Assembly (NCBI RefSeq): GCF_007830295.1
Contig: NZ_VLKC01000002.1
Coordinates: 1,672,513-1,736,512, forward strand
Length of the DNA stretch: 64,000 nt
Direction of reading: 5' to 3'
Origin: Sporomusa sp. KB1
GTDB taxonomy: Bacteria > Bacillota > Negativicutes > Sporomusales > Sporomusaceae
The notes beneath the pieces were generated by a model that worked only from the letters and a program-made list of their open reading frames with translations, ran no database searches and had not been told where the DNA came from. This document shows, piece after piece, positions 1 through 7,076 of this stretch (position 1 is the first letter of the stretch; each line of letters opens with the position of its first letter). The translations under genes were made by a program, and so were the position numbers.

Positions 1-385
1 GCATAGTTGTAGGATAAAAAGCATGAACAAATAACAGTCTGGCCAATTCAAGTGCATCAACCCGATCTGTCTTAACTTTCCTTACAACAGAATTTTTGAT
101 AGAATGGGAGATAAGGGGATTGATGTGGTAGACTTCAAAACCCTGTTTCAAGAAAAAGTGGACGATGCGCTGAGAGTAGTGACCCGTGGATTCTAGGGCG
201 ATGAGCGGTTTACTACTAAATGCTTCTTCCACTTTTCTTATTTGCCCTAGAACAAATAAAAGCCCTTGCTTAGTATTTAACGCTTTAAAAGGTTTCAAAA
301 AGGTAGTACAAGTTGGAGATACTGCTGCATAAAAACAAAAATTTTTGGCTACATCAATGCCAATAACCGGACGATTAGTCAACAC
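1..385 (-). CDS. IS110-family transposase (DEDD recombinase), N-terminal part, cut by window edge
   Basis: Reading the minus strand from a GTG at 383-385 gives an uninterrupted frame of about 128 codons to the window edge. It begins with the RuvC-like motif VIGIDVAKNF (first catalytic Asp). ALESTGHYSQ and KTDRVDALELARLL follow, as in IS110 transposases. The SD is AGGAGG 6-7 nt before the GTG. The protein is an RNA-guided serine/DEDD recombinase that moves the element. The C-terminal serine domain lies outside the window, so integrity cannot be judged. IS110 elements carry their guide (bridge) RNA in the non-coding end next to this start codon; see 386-700. Confidence 0.93.
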   Translation of the reverse strand, partial: MLTNRPVIGIDVAKNFCFYAAVSPTCTTFLKPFKALNTKQGLLFVLGQIRKVEEAFSSKPLIALESTGHYSQRIVHFFLKQGFEVYHINPLISHSIKNSVVRKVKTDRVDALELARLLFVHAFYPTTM

Positions 386-700
386 CGCTGACCTCCTATA
401 AGATAAATTGAAGGGTTATCCATTCCAAGCTCAAAGATTACCGCCTTGCACGTGAAACGGGAATAAGCTCCCAACCAGCTAAAACGTAAATGCTTTGGAA
501 ATGGATGAATTGTCTGTAGGCATGGGTATAGAAAAATCTTCCCTGGGACGGGGCCATTCATATCCTTCTTCCTCATTATACCTAGAAACTGATTGTTCGG
601 AGTTTTTCTATCCCAAAATGGATAACCCTTCTGTACTATATCTTACAGGGGACGGGGTTGCTGACATCTTTCATTTTCTATACATACTCCCGCCCATCAT
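386..700 (-). ncRNA. Candidate IS110 left end with bridge-RNA-like structured region
   Basis: The non-coding stretch upstream of the IS110 recombinase has no credible gene. It holds nested inverted repeats: a perfect 15-bp pair (GAAGGGTTATCCATT at 410-424 with its complement at 617-631), and inside it a second pair (GGTATAGAAAAA near 524-536 with TTTTTCTATCC at 604-613). Known biology: in IS110-group elements this left end is transcribed into the bridge RNA, whose two internal loops read donor and target. That this segment is that RNA is inference from position and folding. The outer limit of the element was not found. Confidence 0.5.
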
Positions 701-914
701 TCGAACTTATTTAAAGCATAATTTGTGTCAATAACCCCGTACCTTTGACACGGTTTATGAGGTGTCACTCGCAATCATATGTCTAAACTTGCAATTTAGC
801 AATGTATTACGATCGACGATATTGCCCGTGTGGCACTGGTTTTCTGCCCTATAATCAGTCAAGACAAAAAATTGATTGGCCTTATTGGTACAAGCAACGA
901 TGCTTGAACACAGA
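701..914. other. Intergenic stretch, no supported gene
   Basis: Open frames here have no SD and no recognisable protein. A short inverted repeat GTGTCAA/TTGACAC (about 725-753) is visible and could mark the outer edge of the IS110 copy. Nothing else stands out. Confidence 0.4.
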
Positions 915-953
915 AAGGGCTGCGCTGAAACACAAAAGTTTAACGCAGCCCTT
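915..953 (-). terminator. Terminator of the cotJ operon
   Basis: A 10-bp GC-rich stem (AAGGGCTGCG / CGCAGCCCTT) lies 28 nt past the stop of cotJC, followed on the minus strand by a weak T-rich run. Confidence 0.65.
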
Positions 954-980
954 CGTATTATCTATTTTTTTATCAATTCC

Positions 981-1580
981 TTACTCACTCCCACACTTAT
1001 GCCCATGCCAAACATGCTTGGCCTTGCACATCCATTCTTGCACATCATTCAAAGCCTCGCCAAACCGTTGGAAGTGAATAACTTCCCGTTGCCACAGGAA
1101 GCGCAGGGTATCTTTAACACAAGGGTCTTCGGTACAGGCGATTAAATGTTCATAGGTAACCCGTGCTTTCTGCTCGGCAGCCATATTCTCAGTTAAATCG
1201 GCAATAGGATCGCCAAGGCAGGCAATATAAGAGGCGCACCACGGAACGCCATTAGCATCTGTCCAAAAAAGTCCATGATTATGTTGAACATATTGACCTT
1301 CCCAGCCTGCATCTTTAAAGTCCTCGCAAGTGGCACCATCAACAAGTTTATATACTAAAGCCGCAATCATTTCCATATGAGCTAATTCCTCTGTGCCGAT
1401 ATCGGTTAATAGTGCTTTAGCTCCATCTGTCGGCATACTATACCGTTGGTTCAAATACCTAAGGGAGGCGCCTAGTTCACCGTCAGGACCGCCGTATTGA
1501 GTTATTACCATTTTGGCAAATTTTACGTCTGGGCAGGTAACACGCACGGGATGCTCGAGTTTTTTTTCATATAACCACAT
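981..1580 (-). CDS. cotJC: Spore coat protein CotJC, manganese-catalase family
   Basis: A 199-aa protein starting at the ATG that gives MWLYEKKLEHPV, the usual CotJC N-terminus; an in-frame GTG two codons upstream is possible, but the SD AAGGAG fits the ATG. It belongs to the non-heme dimanganese catalases, which convert hydrogen peroxide to water and oxygen, and is deposited in the spore coat. Metal ligands expected for the family are visible: E35, E65, H68 (in GTEELAHME), E136 and H169 (in REVIHF), with the E136-H169 spacing of 33 seen in Lactobacillus Mn catalase. It is the last gene of cotJA-cotJB-cotJC and is presumably expressed in the mother cell during sporulation. Confidence 0.95.
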   Translation of the reverse strand: MWLYEKKLEHPVRVTCPDVKFAKMVITQYGGPDGELGASLRYLNQRYSMPTDGAKALLTDIGTEELAHMEMIAALVYKLVDGATCEDFKDAGWEGQYVQHNHGLFWTDANGVPWCASYIACLGDPIADLTENMAAEQKARVTYEHLIACTEDPCVKDTLRFLWQREVIHFQRFGEALNDVQEWMCKAKHVWHGHKCGSE

Positions 1581-1604
1581 ATTCACTGCTCCTTCATCAA
1601 AGAA

Positions 1605-1862
1605 TTATAGTTCCCATGGCCAAGGTCCTTGCGCCCATTGCCAAGGCTCCCCCGACATACCGCCATGGCCAAAATTTATCAGCGGTCCGTATTCACATTC
1701 GTACTGCTCTTTGTATCTTTTCAGCATTTCAACTGCACAATTATAATCGTTAATCGCATCTTGGTCGCAAGGATGCGTGTCAAGATATAGATTAAGTTCA
1801 ATTGCGACAAACTGAATCTCTTGCACTTTTCTAAGTAACATCATTTGTTTTTCATATTTCAC
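1605..1862 (-). CDS. cotJB: Spore coat protein CotJB
   Basis: An 85-aa protein from a GTG start with GGAGG 9 nt upstream. It has the CotJB signature of an N-terminal helix (LLRKVQEIQFVAIELNLYLDTHP), then DCAVEML-type helix residues, then the aromatic C-terminus FGHGGMSGEPWQWAQGPWPWE. It is a structural partner of CotJC in the inner coat. It lies 24 bp upstream of cotJC and 22 bp downstream of cotJA, so the three genes form one transcript. Confidence 0.93.
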   Translation of the reverse strand: MKYEKQMMLLRKVQEIQFVAIELNLYLDTHPCDQDAINDYNCAVEMLKRYKEQYECEYGPLINFGHGGMSGEPWQWAQGPWPWEL

Positions 1863-1884
1863 TTATTTACACCTCCAAGCTTAT

Positions 1885-2241
1885 CTATTTAGGAATTCTG
1901 TAGACACCCCAAAGTTCTGGAAACAAAGTCCCTTTCATAAGTGCCTCACCTGGAGTAAATGCCTTTTCATAAGTTTGCCAAGGCACATAGGAATGAGCTA
2001 ATTGGATACATTCCGGAAAATTGTCACACATATCTTTCTCCATACTCGTTACGCATCCCATATAGCTTGGCTTTTCACAAGCCATGTCTTCCATATCGTC
2101 ATCCATGTCATCCATATCCATATCATCATCCATGTCATCCATGTCACACATATTATCCATGCCACGATGTTCCCCTCGCGTTTTCATGACGTTACTGTTG
2201 CCAGGTTTATTATACATTTGATGTCTGGTTTTTTTCTTCAC
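1885..2241 (-). CDS. cotJA: CotJA-type spore coat protein with Met/Asp-rich N-terminal extension
   Basis: The GTG at 2239-2241 is chosen because AGGAGG lies 7 nt upstream, giving 118 aa; the longer frame to 2310 has no SD. The C-terminal half (LAHSYVPWQTYEKAFTPGEALMKGTLFPEL) is the CotJA domain. Between roughly residues 33 and 56 there is an acidic Asp/Met repeat (units such as DMDD, DDMD), flanked by Cys residues and encoded by a matching trinucleotide-rich DNA repeat at about 2095-2150. That extension is not part of the standard short CotJA and may bind metal, plausibly manganese for CotJC (inference). First gene of the cotJ operon. Confidence 0.85.
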   Translation of the reverse strand: MKKKTRHQMYNKPGNSNVMKTRGEHRGMDNMCDMDDMDDDMDMDDMDDDMEDMACEKPSYMGCVTSMEKDMCDNFPECIQLAHSYVPWQTYEKAFTPGEALMKGTLFPELWGVYRIPK

Positions 2242-2362
2242 AATGATGCCTCCTCGCATTGACTTAGTGTATTTTATGTGAATACCATGGCAAATGTCAC
2301 CAACAAACATAAAAAAAAATTCGACAGGTAAAAACCTATCGAATCAAATACCGAAATATATA

Positions 2363-2635
2363 TTAAGATACAGGCATAATTAAGAAAGCAAGAATATACA
2401 GGACCAAGCCTGCCCCGCGATATAGCACCGACAATGTCCAGACCAGTCGGATTAAAGTAACATCTAGTCCTGTATAGCTGCTAAAGCCGGCACATACGCC
2501 AAAAACCATACCATGCGCCTGGTCAAGGGCTAAATGACGCTGAATTGCCGCCGCATCAGGTGTCCCACCCTGAACAAACTGCCAAATTGTCAAACCACTA
2601 AATAAGTACGCGCCGGCCCGAATAAGCCACAGCAT
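2363..2635 (-). CDS. PspC-domain membrane protein
   Basis: A 90-aa protein. Residues 1-22 form one hydrophobic segment. From about residue 42 it carries a PspC domain: GVCAGFSSYTGLDVTLIRLVWTL followed by GLVLYILAFLIMPVS. PspC domains sit in the inner membrane and take part in envelope-stress (phage-shock) responses, often as signal partners. No pspA is nearby. The SD GGGAGG is 9 nt before the ATG, and a stem-loop (2656-2679) lies just upstream of it. Confidence 0.85.
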   Translation of the reverse strand: MLWLIRAGAYLFSGLTIWQFVQGGTPDAAAIQRHLALDQAHGMVFGVCAGFSSYTGLDVTLIRLVWTLSVLYRGAGLVLYILAFLIMPVS

Positions 2636-2655
2636 AAGAAAAGGCCTCCCTTAAG

Positions 2656-2679
2656 GGAATTGGCCTGTATGCCAATTCC
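2656..2679 (-). promoter_or_regulatory. Stem-loop in the leader of the PspC gene
   Basis: A perfect 9-bp stem (GGAATTGGC / GCCAATTCC) with a 6-nt loop lies between the FtsW-like gene and the PspC gene, ending 13 nt before the SD. It has no adjacent T-run, so a role as leader structure is as likely as termination. Confidence 0.5.
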
Positions 2680-2748
2680 TCTAATAATCACCAATAACAA
2701 GTTCATTAGTAATTATTACCTTAAAGGAAGACCTTTAAACATCTAACC

Positions 2749-3954
2749 TTAGGCGCCGGTTGAACGAGGAGTCCTTTTCACCAGTTTAAGCCGGGGTTGG
2801 TCGGCACCAAAACTTCTACTGCCTGGCTGAAAGACTTTGGCTGTTATGTGCCGGCCAACACTAATAAGCAGTCCAACAGCGGCGCAGTTGACAATCAGTG
2901 AAGTGCCGCCAAAGCTAATGAATGGCAGCGGTACACCGGTAACCGGAATTACGCCTGACACCATGGCAATGTTGCCAATAGCCTGTCCAACTATTAAGGC
3001 GGTTATACCTGATGCTAACATAAAGCCATAGCCATCGGCTGCCCGGCTGGCAATCTGGATGCCATACCAAGCCATAGCACCAAGCAGTATCAGTACTAAC
3101 AGAGCCCCGACAAATCCCATTTCTTGACACAATACAGCAAAGGCAAAATCCGTATGCGCTTCCGGCAAATAGTTGAATTTGCTGGCTCCCATCCCCAGCC
3201 CAGATCCAAACAGGCCGCCTGAGCCAATCGCCAACAGTGATTGCACGGTCTGATAACCAGAGGTCTGCTGATACGCCCAGGGGTCAATCCAAGCCCAGAT
3301 ACGTTCTGCCCGATAAGAAGCCGCATGAACTAAATATACGATCATGACGGCAACAGTCATTCCCAGGTAGATCCGTTCCTGCCTTGGTATACCTGCTAAT
3401 ACATACAGCACCAGGCTTAAGCCTACAATGACCACAGCGGTCCCCATATCCGGTTGTTTAAGGACAAGAACACCCATTATGAGCGTTACACCAAGCGGTA
3501 GAGAGCTTAATGTTATTCTCCGCCCCCGGTCAATGCGGGCCCCTAAATAGGCTGCCGTAATCATGATGACAGTTAGCTTAGCGATTTCAGAGGGCTGAAA
3601 TTTAAAGCCCGCCAGACTAAGCCAGCGCTTGGCACCATTGGCATCCTGACCAGCAACCTGAACAGCCAGGAGTAGCCCCAGGGTCGTAATTATTGCCAGC
3701 AGCAGCCAGCCCCCCTTCAGCTTGCGGTAATCAACAACAGCAGCTACTATCATCACCAAAAAACCTACCGAAAATGAAATCAAGTGCTTTGTTATAAAAA
3801 AATATCCATCCTTAAATAGCTGTCCCCCCAGCACAAAGCTGGCGCTGAAAATATTCACCGTGCCAATCAAAAATAAAATCCCGGCAATAAAGAACACGGC
3901 CTCTGCCGGACTGACCCACAGCTTGGGGAAGCTTCTGACCTTCCTCTCATTCAC
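2749..3954 (-). CDS. FtsW/RodA/SpoVE-family lipid II flippase or polymerase
   Basis: A SEDS-family membrane protein of about 401 aa with ten hydrophobic segments. The GTG at 3954 is preferred (GGGAG 8 nt upstream) over an upstream ATG lacking an SD. Diagnostic motifs are present: the region after AKRWLSLAGFKFQPSEIAKL, then PDMGTA, and near the C-terminus VSGVIPVTGVPLPFISFGGTSL. SEDS proteins polymerise peptidoglycan with a class B PBP at the septum, the lateral wall or the spore cortex. Whether this is FtsW or SpoVE cannot be settled; no mur or fts gene is adjacent. Confidence 0.92.
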   Translation of the reverse strand: MNERKVRSFPKLWVSPAEAVFFIAGILFLIGTVNIFSASFVLGGQLFKDGYFFITKHLISFSVGFLVMIVAAVVDYRKLKGGWLLLAIITTLGLLLAVQVAGQDANGAKRWLSLAGFKFQPSEIAKLTVIMITAAYLGARIDRGRRITLSSLPLGVTLIMGVLVLKQPDMGTAVVIVGLSLVLYVLAGIPRQERIYLGMTVAVMIVYLVHAASYRAERIWAWIDPWAYQQTSGYQTVQSLLAIGSGGLFGSGLGMGASKFNYLPEAHTDFAFAVLCQEMGFVGALLVLILLGAMAWYGIQIASRAADGYGFMLASGITALIVGQAIGNIAMVSGVIPVTGVPLPFISFGGTSLIVNCAAVGLLISVGRHITAKVFQPGSRSFGADQPRLKLVKRTPRSTGA

Positions 3955-4064
3955 AAGCTGACACTCCCTCCAAAAACACGTTAACAAAATGGCAGTAAGC
4001 CCAATAGTATATATTGGATGACTTACAAAAAGCTACAAAACTTCAGGTAAAAAGAGGTGATCCC

Positions 4065-5014
4065 ATGGGGTAAAACCATACAAAATAGTAGCTGTAGATG
4101 CAACTACCCCTGCCGTACTTATTGCAGACGGACCTAGCGGTGAAATTCTCCATGAATTACAGTTCTCGCCCGAACTAACACCTACCGAGCTTGCCGTCAC
4201 TCCGGATTATACAAAAGTCTATCTACCTTGTGCTGCTACATCTGGTAAAAATAGCATCCTGGCAGTCAACTTAATTAACCAGTCTCTCTATAGCCTGCCT
4301 ATAGAAATTCCCTATCCTGCCCAATTTATCTTACCAAAGACTACCACACCCATCGCTTATCTTGCTGAGCCGTGCGGCAACTTACACCGCATAGACCTTA
4401 CAACCATGTCTTTGGAACTACTGGGAGCACCTGCCGCTAAAGCCAGTTGCGTAGGGTTAGCAGCTAACGCTGAGGCCATCTATACGGCGTGGGAACATAC
4501 GGCAGGCGGTACTGTCATGGGACTAGGAACTGCCGGCACTATCACCTGGCAGTATGACATCGCTGGTATTCCTACCAATATCCTATTAGTAGAAGACCGT
4601 CTGATTGTTCCCTTTACCAACACAGCCTTTACCAGTGAAGGAATTGCATTATTTGATATAAGCAAAAACCGCCCGTCGCCCGCCGTTGTTACCATCCAAT
4701 GCCCTAGTTGTCCCAGCGGGTTGTCGGCCTATCCCTGTCATGCCGCTGTTGCCGCCGATAATAAGACGGCTTATATTGTCAATGAGGATGGTGCATCTGT
4801 CTTTGTCATTGACCTGGAAACTGCACAAGTGATTGACCGGTTGACAATTGGACGATCACTATCCCGCCTGTACTTACTTCCTGACAGCCACTTAGCCATT
4901 GGCACCAGCAACCTGTTTGCCGATTTAAGCCTAATCGATTTAACTGGCGGACCATTATTGGCTATTACCAATACTAAGCGTCAATTACTGTCTACCATTG
5001 CTATTCTGCCATAG
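4065..5014 (+). pseudogene. YVTN/YncE-like beta-propeller protein with a frameshifted start
   Basis: A good SD (GAGGTGA) precedes ATGGGGTAA at 4065, which stops after two codons. In the +1 frame an uninterrupted propeller-type reading frame runs from 4061 to 5014 (KIVAVDATTPAVLIADGPSG, ELAVTPDYTKVYLP, YIVNEDGASVFVIDLETAQV) but has no ATG/GTG/TTG before 4406. One extra G in the 4-G run at 4067-4070 would restore a full protein of about 317 aa. It is therefore a one-base deletion, a sequencing error in a homopolymer, or a switchable gene. The blades suggest a secreted or surface beta-propeller; no signal peptide is visible. If translation began at 4406 only 202 aa would remain. Confidence 0.75.
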
Positions 5015-5036
5015 ATATTCGCTATAACTAGGCCAA

Positions 5037-5062
5037 ACCCCTCCCGCCAACGCGAGAGGGGT
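5037..5062. terminator. Bidirectional terminator between convergent genes
   Basis: The stem ACCCCTC / GAGGGGT with a 12-nt loop lies between the propeller gene (plus) and the DUF2935 gene (minus). Confidence 0.75.
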
Positions 5063-5077
5063 ATTATTTCATAGTGA

Positions 5078-6355
5078 TTATTTTTTTAATTTTCCCAGTT
5101 GACGCGGCCAATTGCCGCCCCATTTATACTTACCCTGTTTGCTTTTAGGCTCGGTTACCGGTTTGGAAGGTAATACCACTTTTTCCGCTGCTACGACCTT
5201 GGCCTTGACGGCTACCTCCTCTGCCACCTCAGTGTTGGTATCACCTTCAAGACTCACCGTCTCCTCTACACTATCAGTAACATTCCACTTGGCCTTGGTG
5301 TCTTCACTGATAGGCAGCTGTTCCCGCTCACTACCGGGAGTATAATCAAGTTCAATATTATCAATGACTTCCTCATTATTAATAATTTCCTCTTTATTAA
5401 TAATTTCCTTATTATTAATGACTTCCTTAGCCTTAGGCTCACGCCCAGATCCCAGGAATTCGGCAGGATCTACCAGTTTATCACCAATCTTTTCTTCCGC
5501 CAGCGTATCAAAAACACTTGGATACTTATTCTTGAAAACCACAGCATCTTTTTCTACCTTGATTACACCCTTTTCCATCATCGACAGCACTAACAAAAAA
5601 TGATCAGCTTCCCGGCGGACATGATCAGCCATCACAGCTGGAATAGTACTTAACATTCTGTTCGTAACAATCATCTCATGAATAGCCTGTTTAAAGTCCC
5701 GCAACCGTACAGTCGCGACCCGGCTATCTTGCAGAAATCGATCAAAGGCAGGCAAATCCATAGGCTTATGCGCAAGGAAACTCACATAGTCACGCGCTTG
5801 CATAGATAAATTATCGAACTCAGCTTGATAGCCGGTAACAACCTCCAGCAGGCTGCGTTCAGAAGGGTCAATCCTGTTACCAATAAACTTGGTATGTTCG
5901 GCCATTATCCTTAGCCAAAAATCAGCTTCCAGCGCTTTAACCACAGCAAGTTTCTTGCAGGCATGGAGTTTTTCCAAAATAGCCATAAAGTACTCGGCTT
6001 CGCGGATAACATGATCAAAAAACAGCGGCGGCAACGCACTGCCGAGCTTATTGGTCAACGACAACCCTAGTAAGAGTTGTTTATATCGAATAAATTCCTT
6101 AAGAGATTCCATACTTTCCGCAATTAGTTCAGCAAATTTTTTCTCACTTGTAAGCTTATCGGCTCGCACATACAAAGCCTTAAACTCACGTTCAAAAGCA
6201 GCAGCCTCTTCAATCAAATCAGGCTTATCAAATGGTAAACCGGTCTTAATGAACAGCGCATGCTCTTCCATAATATGCAGCCAAAACTTGACCTCTTCCA
6301 GATCAAGCGGCGGCACGGGCCGGACATTGCCTGTACCAAGTGAATGACGCGGCAT
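5078..6355 (-). CDS. DUF2935 protein with two tandem helical domains and a repetitive acidic tail
   Basis: A 425-aa protein. Two copies of the DUF2935 helical unit are visible: residues about 20-135 (FWLHIMEEHALFIKTGL, later DHVIREAEYFM) and 145-265 (FWLRIMAEHTKFIGNRI, later DHVRREADHFL). The repeated His/Glu pattern of each unit resembles metal-binding four-helix bundles, but no function is established for the family. Residues about 310-335 form a low-complexity repeat of NNKEI/INKEE units matched by a DNA repeat. The C-terminus is basic and tryptophan-containing (KYKWGGNWPRQ). The SD GGGAG precedes the ATG. Confidence 0.85.
   Translation of the reverse strand: MPRHSLGTGNVRPVPPLDLEEVKFWLHIMEEHALFIKTGLPFDKPDLIEEAAAFEREFKALYVRADKLTSEKKFAELIAESMESLKEFIRYKQLLLGLSLTNKLGSALPPLFFDHVIREAEYFMAILEKLHACKKLAVVKALEADFWLRIMAEHTKFIGNRIDPSERSLLEVVTGYQAEFDNLSMQARDYVSFLAHKPMDLPAFDRFLQDSRVATVRLRDFKQAIHEMIVTNRMLSTIPAVMADHVRREADHFLLVLSMMEKGVIKVEKDAVVFKNKYPSVFDTLAEEKIGDKLVDPAEFLGSGREPKAKEVINNKEIINKEEIINNEEVIDNIELDYTPGSEREQLPISEDTKAKWNVTDSVEETVSLEGDTNTEVAEEVAVKAKVVAAEKVVLPSKPVTEPKSKQGKYKWGGNWPRQLGKLKK
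5362..5422 (-). repeat. Short tandem repeat inside the DUF2935 gene
   Basis: Three to four degenerate in-frame copies of an 18-21 bp unit (AATTTCCT..TTATTAAT) encode the repeated (I)INN/KEE segments. It is a candidate site for copy-number variation between strains. Confidence 0.6.
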
Positions 6356-6421
6356 AACAACACACTCCCATACAAAAAAGGATTTTATTGTATTGTATGC
6401 GCGTTAATCCGGTAAGTGACA

Positions 6422-7066
6422 TCAAAAAATTACTTCACACCGGCAAATGGGTTGTCCCAAAGCACTGAATTTCGCCTCATATTCTGTCATAATGTTGCCG
6501 GCAAATCCACTGTTCAGCAGGTCATAGGTAACAGCATTGATTTCGAGACCAAACTCGCTAAACTGCTCTAAAGAAAATTCAAATAGCGGACGGTTATCAG
6601 TCTTAAACCATAATTGCCCGCCCGGCTTTATCACAGTCCGGTACTTATTCAAAAAATCAATATGGGTAAGCCGTCGTTTGGCATGACGGTTTTTGGGCCA
6701 GGGATCACAAAAATTAATGTAAAGCTGTTCAATCTCCCCAAGTGCAAAAATTTTTAAAATATCATTAACATCAAATACCAGAAGTTGGACATTGGTTAAC
6801 TCCTGTTCGCGAACTTTTTGTGCGGCACAATACACTATCTCCTCTTTGGCCTCGATACCGATAAAATTAACCAAGCCCTGGTGCTGCTTGGCCATTCCTG
6901 TAATGAAACGGCCTTTACCGGTACCAAGTTCAACATGCAGTGGCAACGAGTTCTCGAACAAATTACGCCAGTTTCCTGCTAGTTCTTCCCCAGGGTTCTG
7001 TACTACTATATCACTAAAGCCGGTCAGCGCCTCAACTACCCATGGCTTTTTTCGCAGTCGCAACAA
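6422..7066 (-). CDS. trmB: tRNA (guanine-N7-)-methyltransferase
   Basis: A 214-aa protein that methylates G46 in the tRNA variable loop using S-adenosylmethionine. The SAM site is VELGTGKGRFITGMA (residues about 46-60). The family signature FCDPWPKNRHAKRRL follows at about 121-135, and the substrate-side motif FKTDNRPLFEFS is present. The start is a TTG with GAGGAGG close upstream. The gene is only 10 bp downstream of the enhancer-binding protein gene and probably co-transcribed with it. Confidence 0.95.
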   Translation of the reverse strand: MLRLRKKPWVVEALTGFSDIVVQNPGEELAGNWRNLFENSLPLHVELGTGKGRFITGMAKQHQGLVNFIGIEAKEEIVYCAAQKVREQELTNVQLLVFDVNDILKIFALGEIEQLYINFCDPWPKNRHAKRRLTHIDFLNKYRTVIKPGGQLWFKTDNRPLFEFSLEQFSEFGLEINAVTYDLLNSGFAGNIMTEYEAKFSALGQPICRCEVIF

Positions 7067-7076
7067 GTCTCCTCCT

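Noticed and set aside
802..1145. Overlapping plus-strand open frames near cotJC
   Set aside because: No SD, no recognisable sequence, and they lie over the cotJC terminator and antisense to cotJC.
1959..2262. His/Ile-rich plus-strand frames opposite cotJA
   Set aside because: They are the complement of the Asp/Met repeat of cotJA; the cotJA frame has SD and domain support.
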